Origin: Opitutaceae bacterium
GTDB lineage: Bacteria > Verrucomicrobiota > Verrucomicrobiia > Opitutales > Opitutaceae
Length of the DNA: 37,784 bases
Assembly (NCBI GenBank): GCA_005792355.1
Contig: SXSC01000260.1
Span: 1 to 37,784, forward strand
Direction: 5' to 3'
In this document: positions 1-6,686 of the stretch, piece after piece
How positions within the stretch are numbered: position 1 is the stretch's first letter
Layout: each line of letters opens with the position of its first letter
The notes under the pieces: model-generated
Databases searched by the model: none
Seen by the model: the letters and a program-made list of their open reading frames with translations, nothing else
What the model was told of the DNA's origin: nothing
Position numbers and translations under genes: made by a program

Positions 1-1204
1 GAAGGACGCTCATGGCCTGGCGCGTTTTGACGACACGCCGCTTTACGAGCACGCCGATCCGCGCCGGAGCGAGAATCTCGAGTGGGGCACGCTGTCGTTC
101 AACCTCGAGCGGGCGGAGGTGGGCGCGTTTCTGCGGTCGAACGCCGTGTTCTGGCTGGAGCAGTATCACATCGACGGCCTTCGGGTCGACGCGGTGTCGT
201 CGATGATCTATCTGGACTATTCGCGGCAGCACTGGGTGCCGAATGTGCTCGGCGGGCGGGAGAACCTCGAGGCGGCGGTTTTCCTGCAAGGGTTGAACGC
301 GCTGGTGCATCGCGAGCATCCGGGCGTGCTGATGATCGCGGAGGAGTCGACGGCGTGGCCGCGCGTGACGGGCCGGGAGATCGCGGACAGCCTCGGCTTC
401 GATCTGAAATGGAATCTCGGCTGGATGCACGACACGCTGCGCTACGCGCAGAAGGATCCGGTGCACCGCCGCCATCACCATCAGGAACTGACCTTCTCGC
501 TCGTCTACGCCTTCAACGAGAATTTTCTTCTGCCCTTTTCGCACGACGAGGTGGTGCACGGCAAACGCTCGATGCTGGCGAAAATGCCGGGCGACGAGTG
601 GCAGCGCTGCGCCAATCTCCGGGCGATTTACGGCTACATGTACGCCCACCCGGGCAAGAAGCTGCACTTCATGGGCAGCGAGTTCGGGCCGGGGAAGGAG
701 TGGAATGAAAACGCGGAACTCGAGTGGACGCTGCTGGCGCACGCGCCGCACCGGCAGCTGCAGGCCTACGTGAAGGCCTTGAACCAGCTCTACCGCACGC
801 ATCCCGCGCTGCACGAGGTCGATTTCAGCTGGGAGGGTTTCCAGTGGATCGACTGCGACGATGCGGATCGCAGCGTGGTCTCTTTCATCCGCCGGAGCCG
901 CCACGCGGCGGAGACGCTCGTGGTCGTGGTGAATTTCACGCCGGTGCTGCGGGCGGAGCATCGTCTCGGGGTGCCATTGGGGGGAAGCTACGTGGAGTTG
1001 CTGAACAGCGACGCCGCCGAGTACGGTGGCGGCGACGTCCGCAACCGCGCCGCGCTCCTCGCCGGGCCGGAACCCATCAATGGACAGCCGCACGCCATCG
1101 TCGTCACGCTGCCGCCGCTGGGAATCGTGGTATTTGGACTCGGCGCGAAGCAGCCGCGGCGGCCCCGCCGGAAGCGGCCGGCGGGCTCATCGACGCGGCG
1201 CTGA
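1..1204 (+). CDS. glgB: 1,4-alpha-glucan branching enzyme, C-terminal part (5' end outside window)
   Basis: The reading frame is open from base 2 and gives about 400 residues, roughly the C-terminal half to 60 percent of a GlgB of about 730 residues. GlgB cuts alpha-1,4 glucan chains and re-attaches them through alpha-1,6 bonds during glycogen synthesis in the cytoplasm. The GH13 catalytic motifs are all visible: [18 protein letters not shown] with the nucleophile Asp, AEEST with the acid/base Glu, and [10 protein letters not shown] with the third Asp. They are followed by the usual C-terminal beta-sandwich (VVVVNFTPV). The protein ends in an Arg/Pro-rich tail that looks non-conserved. The next gene on this strand begins about 360 bp downstream. 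A second, divergent-sequence GlgB gene lies at the other end of the window on the opposite strand. Confidence 0.96.
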   Translation, partial: KDAHGLARFDDTPLYEHADPRRSENLEWGTLSFNLERAEVGAFLRSNAVFWLEQYHIDGLRVDAVSSMIYLDYSRQHWVPNVLGGRENLEAAVFLQGLNALVHREHPGVLMIAEESTAWPRVTGREIADSLGFDLKWNLGWMHDTLRYAQKDPVHRRHHHQELTFSLVYAFNENFLLPFSHDEVVHGKRSMLAKMPGDEWQRCANLRAIYGYMYAHPGKKLHFMGSEFGPGKEWNENAELEWTLLAHAPHRQLQAYVKALNQLYRTHPALHEVDFSWEGFQWIDCDDADRSVVSFIRRSRHAAETLVVVVNFTPVLRAEHRLGVPLGGSYVELLNSDAAEYGGGDVRNRAALLAGPEPINGQPHAIVVTLPPLGIVVFGLGAKQPRRPRRKRPAGSSTRR

Positions 1205-1562
1205 TTTCACAGCGGTCCGTCGCGGCCTTCGCCAGCGGGCTGAGCCAGGCGCAACTGGTCGGCGCGGTCAGTTTTCCCAGCGGCCACCCCGGGCGCTCCC
1301 CCCACCGGGTTTGCCGCCGCCCCCGTGCGCCACCGCGACATTGACCAAGCTCCACGACCGCTTCCACGAAATCGTCGGCGCGTGTGCCGATGCGGGGAAG
1401 TCCGCGAAAAAGTAGGGTCGCTCGCGGCCAGCCGACGGGGTTCGTCGAGTAACGGAGCTTCACGCACTCATTGTGCCCGCAGATACTCGATCAATCTGAC
1501 GCACCGATGAATCTTCCGGCTTGTCTCCCGCGTCTCGGCGGGAGGCACTCCCGTCGTCCGTC
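1205..1562. other. intergenic stretch without a supported gene
   Basis: Short open frames exist on both strands, but none has a recognisable domain, a convincing start with a ribosome binding site, or a plausible composition. The only structure I can point to is the 7-bp hairpin at 1525-1544, just before the next gene. Confidence 0.5.
1525..1544 (+). promoter_or_regulatory. hairpin in the leader of the PQQ-like gene
   Basis: CTCCCGC and GCGGGAG form a perfect 7-bp stem around a 6-base loop, ending 18 bases before the ATG at 1563. The 3' arm contains a GGGAGG purine run that resembles a ribosome binding site, but it is too far from the ATG to be one with confidence. There is no T-run, so it is not an obvious terminator. 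A role in translation control is only a suggestion. Confidence 0.3.
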
Positions 1563-2972
1563 ATGTCACGTCGCAACAGTTTGTTCTCCGGCTTCCACGC
1601 CCCCGTTTTCGTGGCGGTGGCCGCGATCGCGGCGCTGGTGGTTTGGCTGACGTGGTCCGGCTACGGCGACCTCCAACCCCGCCAGCCCGGCACTGATCGC
1701 GCTCCCGACGGCGAAGGAGCCACGGGCACGAATCCCGTCCTCGCGGGGAAGCGCCTTCCGGGCGAGGCGCAGGCCGCCGCGCTCGAAGGTTCCTGGCCGG
1801 CCTTTCGCGGACCCAATCGCGACGGCGTCAGCCCGGAGCGAACCCCGCTCGCCCGCACGTGGGGACCGGCGGGCCCGCGCGAATTGTGGTCGATCGAGGT
1901 CGGCGAGGGCTATGGCGGCGCGGCGGTGGACCGGGGTCGCGTTTTCCTGATGGATTATGCGCGCGCCGATCGGCAGAGCGCGTTGCGCTGCCTCTCACTC
2001 GCCGACGGTCGCGAGATCTGGCGCTACGCGTATCCGCTGGCGGTCAAACGCAACCACGGTGTGACCCGCACGGTGCCGTCCGTCTCCGATCCGTACGTGG
2101 TGGCGATGGATCCGAAGTGCCACGTCGTCTGCACCGATGCCGCGAGCGGAGAATTGCGCTGGGGCCTCAACCTCGGGCGCGAATACGGCGCCACGGTGCC
2201 GCCGTGGTACACCGGACAATGCCCGCTGATCGATGGCGACAAGGTGATTCTCGCCCCGGCAGGCAACGGGGCTCTGCTAATCGCCGTCGAACTGGCGACG
2301 GGCAAACTGATTTGGAAAACGCCGAATCCCCGCGGCTGGAAGATGACCCACTCCTCGATCATGCCGCTCGAATGGAGCGGACGCCGCATGTACGTCTACT
2401 GCGGCAGCGGCGGGGTGGTCGGCGTGGCGGCAAACGACGGGACGTTGCTCTGGGACACCACCGAGTGGAAGATCAGCATCGCCACGGTGCCGTCACCCCT
2501 CGTGTTGGCGCAGGGCCGCGTGTTTCTCTCCGGCGGCTACAATGCGGGCAGCCTGATGCTCGAGCTGCGCGAAGACGCCGGGAAAATCGTGCCGCACACC
2601 GTCTTTCGCCTGCCGCCGGAAACCTTCGGCGCCACCCAACACTCGCCGGTGGTAGTGCAGGGCCGGCTCTATGGCATCCGGGCCAACGGTCACTTCGTTT
2701 GCCTCGACCCCCAGGGCAAGCTGGTCTGGTCCAGCGGCGCCGCCGGTCAGTTTGGACTGGGCCCATTCCTCGTGGCGGCCGGACTTGGCTTCGCGCTCAA
2801 CGACAACGGAATGTTGAGCCTGTTCGAGGCGCCCGCGGAAAAATTCAACCTGCTGGCAAAGGCCCAAGTGCTCAAGGGCCGCGAATCGTGGGGCCCGATG
2901 GCACTCGCCGGCGGCCGCCTGATTGTGCGCGATTTCACCCGGGTGGTGTGCCTCGACGTTGCGGCGAAGTAA
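1563..2972 (+). CDS. membrane-anchored PQQ-like beta-propeller protein
   Basis: This 469-residue protein begins at the ATG at 1563, which gives a short basic N-terminus and one hydrophobic segment (about residues 13-31). A TTG start at 1521 is possible but would only add a poorly composed extension. After a Pro/Gly-rich linker comes the WPAFRGPNRDG motif that opens many PQQ-like (BamB/quinoprotein-type) propellers in Verrucomicrobiota and Planctomycetota. It is followed by repeated blades of the type 'VVCTDAASGELRW', 'LIAVELATGKLIWKT' and 'VVGVAANDGTLLWDT'. The propeller should lie outside the cytoplasmic membrane. I see no dehydrogenase catalytic residues, so a scaffold, binding or redox-partner role is more likely than an enzyme. 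It precedes the redox cluster by about 300 bp and resembles the propeller protein at 6687. Confidence 0.88.
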   Translation: MSRRNSLFSGFHAPVFVAVAAIAALVVWLTWSGYGDLQPRQPGTDRAPDGEGATGTNPVLAGKRLPGEAQAAALEGSWPAFRGPNRDGVSPERTPLARTWGPAGPRELWSIEVGEGYGGAAVDRGRVFLMDYARADRQSALRCLSLADGREIWRYAYPLAVKRNHGVTRTVPSVSDPYVVAMDPKCHVVCTDAASGELRWGLNLGREYGATVPPWYTGQCPLIDGDKVILAPAGNGALLIAVELATGKLIWKTPNPRGWKMTHSSIMPLEWSGRRMYVYCGSGGVVGVAANDGTLLWDTTEWKISIATVPSPLVLAQGRVFLSGGYNAGSLMLELREDAGKIVPHTVFRLPPETFGATQHSPVVVQGRLYGIRANGHFVCLDPQGKLVWSSGAAGQFGLGPFLVAAGLGFALNDNGMLSLFEAPAEKFNLLAKAQVLKGRESWGPMALAGGRLIVRDFTRVVCLDVAAK

Positions 2973-2976
2973 CCAG

Positions 2977-3159
2977 GATCGCTTTCGCGAAAACCAGGCT
3001 CACCCCAGTCTCCACCTGGAGCGGTTGCGCAACGATTCTCGGGCTTGGTCCGTTCGGGTGACGATCAACTATCGCGCCGTTGCGCGGCGCAACGGGGAGG
3101 AATGGATTTGGGTTTGGATCGGCAGTCACCGTGATTTCCATCGGGAGTTTCCCGCCTGA
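2977..3159 (+). pseudogene. RelE/HigB-type toxin remnant (C-terminal part only)
   Basis: Directly after the stop of the PQQ-like gene, an open frame with no usable start reads F-R-E-N-Q-A-HPSLHLERL, then WSVRVTINYRAVARR, then WVWIGSHRDFHREF, and ends at 3157-3159. The order 'NPxHPSLxxKRL...WSVRIxxxYRA...WxWIGSHxDYxRLL' is the usual C-terminal half of RelE/ParE/HigB-like toxins. The N-terminal half (about 30-40 residues) is absent because the PQQ-like coding sequence occupies that position. No antitoxin gene follows. I read it as the decayed remnant of a toxin-antitoxin module. The family assignment rests on motif recognition alone. Confidence 0.6.
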
Positions 3160-3226
3160 TATCAGTGCGGCCGCAGAGTGAACCACCCTGCCTCCCGCCA
3201 ACATCTGCGGCAAGCTGGGCAACGGG

Positions 3227-3245
3227 TGCGCAGTGAAACTGCGCA
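3227..3245 (+). terminator. hairpin 20 bp upstream of the redox operon
   Basis: TGCGCAGT and ACTGCGCA form a perfect 8-bp stem with a GAA loop, followed by TCATTT. It could terminate transcription coming from the PQQ-like gene and the toxin remnant, or be a leader structure of the next operon. The T-run is weak. Confidence 0.4.
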
Positions 3246-3256
3246 TCATTTGGCAT

Positions 3257-3268
3257 CATGACGTCATG
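3257..3268. promoter_or_regulatory. 12-bp perfect palindrome covering the start codon of the first redox-operon gene
   Basis: The sequence CATGACGTCATG is its own reverse complement, and its last three bases are the ATG start at 3266. Such a dyad at a start codon is placed like a repressor operator. The protein that would bind it is unknown. A chance palindrome of this length is uncommon but possible. Confidence 0.35.
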
Positions 3269-3511
3269 CCCCAGACCGAGTCCCACGCGTCAGCACCACG
3301 CCGGGAGTTTCTCCGCGACGCTCTTCGTTATTCGGTGCTCGCGGGGCTCGGCGCTCTGGTCGCGTCCACCGTCGCCCGTCGCGGCCCGCTCACCGGTTCC
3401 GTGTGCCCGGGATCGGGCGAATGCTCCCAATGCTCCCGCTCCCTTGGCTGCAACCTGCCTCGGAACAAGCGCGCCAACCCAAAACCCCTGCCACCCCTCC
3501 GCCCGCCATGA
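3266..3511 (+). CDS. small Tat-type protein with four clustered cysteines
   Basis: This 81-residue protein is not a recognised family. It starts with a twin-arginine-like signal: Arg-Arg-Glu-Phe-Leu at residues 12-16, then a hydrophobic stretch to about residue 36. The mature part holds Cys47, Cys53, Cys56 and Cys62 (C-x5-C-x2-C-x5-C) in a short Gly/Ser-rich segment, then a Pro/Lys-rich tail. A metal or iron-sulfur site is plausible but unproven. Its stop overlaps the start of the next gene (ATGA), and the following two genes also encode Tat substrates. It is therefore very likely the first gene of the redox operon and may be a small periplasmic component of the same complex. Confidence 0.7.
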   Translation: MPQTESHASAPRREFLRDALRYSVLAGLGALVASTVARRGPLTGSVCPGSGECSQCSRSLGCNLPRNKRANPKPLPPLRPP

Positions 3512-4530
3512 AAACGCCCCCATCCGATCCGTCCTTCTCCCGTCGTCAGTTCGTGCGAAAGGTGGCCCGGGGCGCCATCTGGGCCGGAGCCTCCGCCTAC
3601 GCCCAAACGGCCGCCCATGCCGCCGAAACCAACCCATTCGCCTACGATGTGAAACGATTCAGCCGCACCGATCCCAAGCTGATCGGCTGGCACGAGGTCA
3701 GCCGGCGCACCTGTCCGATCAAAGACGCCCGCCGGCTCGCCATCGGACCCGACGACACGATCTACGTGGCCGCCGGTACGCAGATCCTCCGATGGGCCGC
3801 GACCGGCGAACGCCCCCATCTCGAGCTCGGCGCTCCCGTGCGCTGCATTGGCGTGGCCTTGGATGGCGTGCTCTTCGTCGGGCTCACCGATCGCCTCGCG
3901 ATCTTCGACGCCGCCGGCCGCCGCCAGACCGACTGGCCGGCGCCCGGACCCAAGACGTGGTTCACCGGCCTCGCCGTTTCCGATCGCGACGTGTTCGCCG
4001 CGGATTCCGGCCAGCGCCTCGTCTGGCGTTATGATCGGTCGGGCCGCGTGCTCGGTCGCATCGGCGCCCGCGATCCGGCGCGCGGCGTGCCCGGGTTCGT
4101 GCTGCCCAGTCCGTTCCTGGATGTGAAGCTGCATGCCGACGGTCTGCTGCGGATCAACAACACCGGCCGGCACCGCGTCGAGGCCTACACGATCGACGGC
4201 GATTTCGAACTGGCCTGGGGCGAGGCGTCCGCCGCGATCCACGGGTTCTGCGGCTGCTGCAATCCCATCGCCCTCACCCTGCTGCCGGATGGCCGCACCG
4301 TGACCTGCGAAAAGGGCCTCCCGCGGGTGAAGGTCCACCGCCCCGACGGCACGTTCGAATCGGTCGTCGCGGGCACGGAAACCTTCGCGGAAAACGTGCG
4401 GCAATGTACCAATCCCAACGACTGCACGCGCGGCGGCCTCGATGTCGCCGTCGACTCACGCGGGCGTATCCATATTCTGGACCGCGTGACCGGCGAGGTG
4501 CGCACGTTGCAACCGGGGGCCCGCGCATGA
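3508..4530 (+). CDS. Tat-exported NHL/SMP-30-like beta-propeller protein
   Basis: The ATG at 3508 overlaps the previous stop and gives a 340-residue protein. It has a clear twin-arginine signal: SRRQFVRKVARG at residues 11-22, a hydrophobic core, and an Ala-x-Ala-type cleavage near residue 39. The rest reads as propeller blades of the NHL type: 'RLAIGPDDTIYVAAGTQILRW', 'DVFAADSGQRLVWRYDRSGRVL', 'VKLHADGLLRINNTGRHRVEAY', 'DVAVDSRGRIHILDRVTGEVRT'. A Cys-rich turn, FCGCCNP, lies near residue 250, and two further Cys occur before the last blade. Tat export implies folding, or perhaps cofactor insertion, before transport. The cofactor and ligand are unknown. The stop overlaps the start of the ferredoxin gene (ATGA), so the two are translationally coupled. 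Confidence 0.82.
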   Translation: MKTPPSDPSFSRRQFVRKVARGAIWAGASAYAQTAAHAAETNPFAYDVKRFSRTDPKLIGWHEVSRRTCPIKDARRLAIGPDDTIYVAAGTQILRWAATGERPHLELGAPVRCIGVALDGVLFVGLTDRLAIFDAAGRRQTDWPAPGPKTWFTGLAVSDRDVFAADSGQRLVWRYDRSGRVLGRIGARDPARGVPGFVLPSPFLDVKLHADGLLRINNTGRHRVEAYTIDGDFELAWGEASAAIHGFCGCCNPIALTLLPDGRTVTCEKGLPRVKVHRPDGTFESVVAGTETFAENVRQCTNPNDCTRGGLDVAVDSRGRIHILDRVTGEVRTLQPGARA

Positions 4531-5096
4531 ATGCCGGGTCGGGCGGTGCGCCGGTCAACCGCCGGCAGTTTCTGCGCGCCGGCGCCCGCGCGCTGGCGCT
4601 GGTCGGGGCCGGCGGCCTCGCGGGTCTCCTGGCCACCCGGGCGGGCGCCCAGACGCTGGTGTGGCAGATTGATCCGGCGAAGTGTGTGAACTGCGGCAAC
4701 TGCGCCACCCAGTGCGTCCTGAAGCAATCGGCGGTGAAATGCGTGCACGCCTTCGCGCTGTGCGGCTATTGCCAGCTCTGCACCGGCTACTTCGAGCCCG
4801 AACCCAACGCCCTGACGACCGCCGCGGAAAACCAGCTCTGCCCCACCGCGGCCATCATCCGCACCTACGTCGAGGATCCGTATTATGAATACACGATCGA
4901 CGAGTCACGGTGCATCGGGTGCGCCAAGTGCGTCGAGGGCTGCGCGCGCTTCGGCAACGGTTCCCTCTTCCTCCAAATCCGGCACGACCGTTGCGTAAAC
5001 TGCAACGAATGCGCCATCGCCCGCTCCTGCCCGACCGAGGCCATCCAGCGCGTGCCGGTGGGCCAGCCGTACCGCCTGAAGACGGATGCGCATTAG
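4527..5096 (+). CDS. Tat-exported polyferredoxin, NapG-like
   Basis: This 189-residue protein starts at 4527 (ATGA overlap with the gene before). It has the twin-arginine motif NRRQFLRAG at residues 11-19 and a hydrophobic segment to about residue 38, so it should act in the periplasm. Four cysteine groups follow: CVNCGNCATQC (53-63), Cys72/79/82/85 with Cys105, CIGCAKCVEGC (129-139) and CVNCNECAIARSC (156-168). They are consistent with about four [4Fe-4S] clusters. NapG, which passes electrons from NapH to periplasmic nitrate reductase, has the same build, but no nap catalytic gene is present here. The gene for a NapH-like membrane protein starts 3 bp downstream, which supports a NapGH-like pair. 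It could instead be related to other exported ferredoxins of the NosR or Qrc type. Confidence 0.88.
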   Translation: MNAGSGGAPVNRRQFLRAGARALALVGAGGLAGLLATRAGAQTLVWQIDPAKCVNCGNCATQCVLKQSAVKCVHAFALCGYCQLCTGYFEPEPNALTTAAENQLCPTAAIIRTYVEDPYYEYTIDESRCIGCAKCVEGCARFGNGSLFLQIRHDRCVNCNECAIARSCPTEAIQRVPVGQPYRLKTDAH

Positions 5097-5098
5097 TC

Positions 5099-6448
5099 AT
5101 GCTCCGCCGCGCGCTCTTCTTCCTCGGCCTGGTCTGGGCGCTGGGCGCCGCGGCGCAATCCCGTTTCCCACCGCCGGAGTTCGAGGGCGGTCATCAACTG
5201 CCGGGGACCACCACGCCGGCCGCGCGTTTGGTCGGGTTGCAGTACGTCGATCTCGCGGTCCTCGTCACCGCGCTGGGTGTCGCCACCTGGCTGGCCCACC
5301 GCTCGCGCTCGCGGCGGGGAATGACCGTCCTGTCGATCTTCTCCCTGGGCTATTTCGGTTTCTATCGCGAGGGCTGCATCTGCTCGATCGGTTCGCTGCA
5401 AAACGTCGCGCTGACGCTGTTCGACCGGTCTTACACGATCCCGCTGACCGTGCTCGCCTTCTTCCTCGGGCCGATCGTGGTGGCCCTCTTCGGCGGACGC
5501 ACCTTTTGCGCCGCCGTCTGCCCGCACGGCGCGTTGCAGGATCTGGTGTTGCTTAAACCGCTGCGCGTGCCGGCGTGGCTGGAGCACGGACTCGGGGTGA
5601 TTCCGTTTCTGTTTTTGGGCGCAGGCGCAATCCTCGCCGCGACCGGCTGCGGTTTCATCATCTGCCGCTACGATCCGTTTGTGCCGCTCTTCCGGCTTTC
5701 CGGATCGCTGACCCTGCTCACCCTCGGCGCCGCGTTCGTCGTGGTGGGCATGTTTGTCGGCCGCCCCTACTGTCGTTTTTTGTGTCCCTACGGCGCCTTG
5801 CTCCGGCTCGCCGCCCTGGCGGCGAAGTGGCGCATCCGGGTCACCCCGGATGTCTGCACGCAGTGCCGGCTCTGCGAACACGCCTGTCCCTATGGCGCGA
5901 TGCGCGAACCCACCCCCGCGGGTGCCCCGGCGGAAACGCCGGCCGTGGAGCGCCGGCGCCTCACCTGGTGGTTGCTCGGCCTGCCGCTGCTGATCGCCGC
6001 CGGTGCTCTCCTCGGATCGCGGCTCGGCCCGGCCGCGGCGCAATTGCATCCCACCGTCGCGCTCGCCGAGCGTTACCTCGGCAACGAAAAGTCACCGGCC
6101 AACTTCCCCCCCATGACCGCGGAGGCCCTGTCGCTGGAACGCGCCGCGGTCGATCCCGATACGTTGCTCGCGTCGGCCCGGAACATCCGCCAGCGGATGG
6201 CGCTCGCGGGCTGGCTCTTCGGCGGCTGGGCGGGCCTGGTCGTCGGGCTGAAGCTGATTGCGCTCTCGCTGCGCGTGACTCGCACCGATTTCGAACCGGA
6301 CCGCGGCGCCTGCGTGGCGTGCGCCCGCTGTTTCCTGTCCTGCCCCAACGAACGCCTCCGCCTCGGCCTGCCGCCCGAACCGGCCGGCTCCGCCGCGGCC
6401 GCGGTGCCGGGCGCATCCGCCGGGCCCGCCGCAACCATTGCGACTTAG
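5099..6448 (+). CDS. NapH/NosR-like membrane 4Fe-4S protein
   Basis: This 449-residue protein starts with a signal-like hydrophobic segment (residues 3-20), then has about five to seven membrane segments (near 48-66, 112-133, 166-188, 203-222, 288-305 and 370-392). It carries the two CxxxCP motifs typical of NapH/NosR-type proteins, FCAAVCPHGALQ (136-147) and YCRFLCPYGALL (224-235). A four-Cys ferredoxin motif CTQCRLCEHACP (253-264) and a second, C-terminal one, CVACARCFLSCP (405-416), follow. Relatives move electrons between the quinone pool or cytoplasmic donors and periplasmic ferredoxins. Here the obvious periplasmic partner is the Tat ferredoxin encoded just upstream, 2 bp away. A perfect hairpin terminator follows about 60 bp downstream. 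Confidence 0.88.
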   Translation: MLRRALFFLGLVWALGAAAQSRFPPPEFEGGHQLPGTTTPAARLVGLQYVDLAVLVTALGVATWLAHRSRSRRGMTVLSIFSLGYFGFYREGCICSIGSLQNVALTLFDRSYTIPLTVLAFFLGPIVVALFGGRTFCAAVCPHGALQDLVLLKPLRVPAWLEHGLGVIPFLFLGAGAILAATGCGFIICRYDPFVPLFRLSGSLTLLTLGAAFVVVGMFVGRPYCRFLCPYGALLRLAALAAKWRIRVTPDVCTQCRLCEHACPYGAMREPTPAGAPAETPAVERRRLTWWLLGLPLLIAAGALLGSRLGPAAAQLHPTVALAERYLGNEKSPANFPPMTAEALSLERAAVDPDTLLASARNIRQRMALAGWLFGGWAGLVVGLKLIALSLRVTRTDFEPDRGACVACARCFLSCPNERLRLGLPPEPAGSAAAAVPGASAGPAATIAT

Positions 6449-6506
6449 CCATGGCCATGCTGTCGATGTGCGTTTTACCCCTGAATTCGAAACCACTGAA
6501 AGGTGG

Positions 6507-6530
6507 AACCCGATGTCCTCATCGGGTTTT
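6507..6530 (+). terminator. intrinsic terminator after the NapGH-like genes
   Basis: AACCCGATG and CATCGGGTT form a perfect 9-bp stem with a TCCT loop. The T-run is part of, and just after, the 3' arm (GGGTTTT). This has the classic form of a Rho-independent terminator. It separates the operon starting at 3266 from the genes starting at 6687. Confidence 0.75.
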
Positions 6531-6605
6531 GCGCCGTACGCTCTCCACTCCGCCCGTGGGGGACAACGGGCTCCACCGCTCATTGATTCGATCCGATTTC
6601 TGGAG

Positions 6606-6644
6606 GGGCGCTTGCCAAGCGCCCGGGTGGCTTCGCCGCACCCC
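6606..6644. repeat. REP-like double hairpin
   Basis: GGGCGCTTG and CAAGCGCCC form a perfect 9-bp dyad around a single C (6606-6624). Immediately after it comes a second imperfect hairpin with GGGTG/GCACCC arms around a CTTCG core. Two adjacent GC-rich hairpins in an intergenic gap are typical of REP-type repeats scattered through a genome. No second copy is in this window, so the repeat status is an inference. Confidence 0.4.
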
Positions 6645-6686
6645 GGCAGTTGGAAGCCGTCGATCCAAGAAACCCGCGAACCGACC

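Noticed and set aside
1205-1562. Small genes between glgB and the PQQ-like gene
   Set aside because: Candidate frames have no conserved motif, plausible start context or normal composition.
3508-6448. Periplasmic nitrate reductase (nap) or nitrous oxide (nos) operon
   Set aside because: Only NapG/NapH/NosR-like Fe-S proteins are present; napA, napB and nosZ are absent.
6606-6644. Intrinsic terminator
   Set aside because: No T-run follows and the first dyad has almost no loop; a better terminator lies 80 bp upstream.
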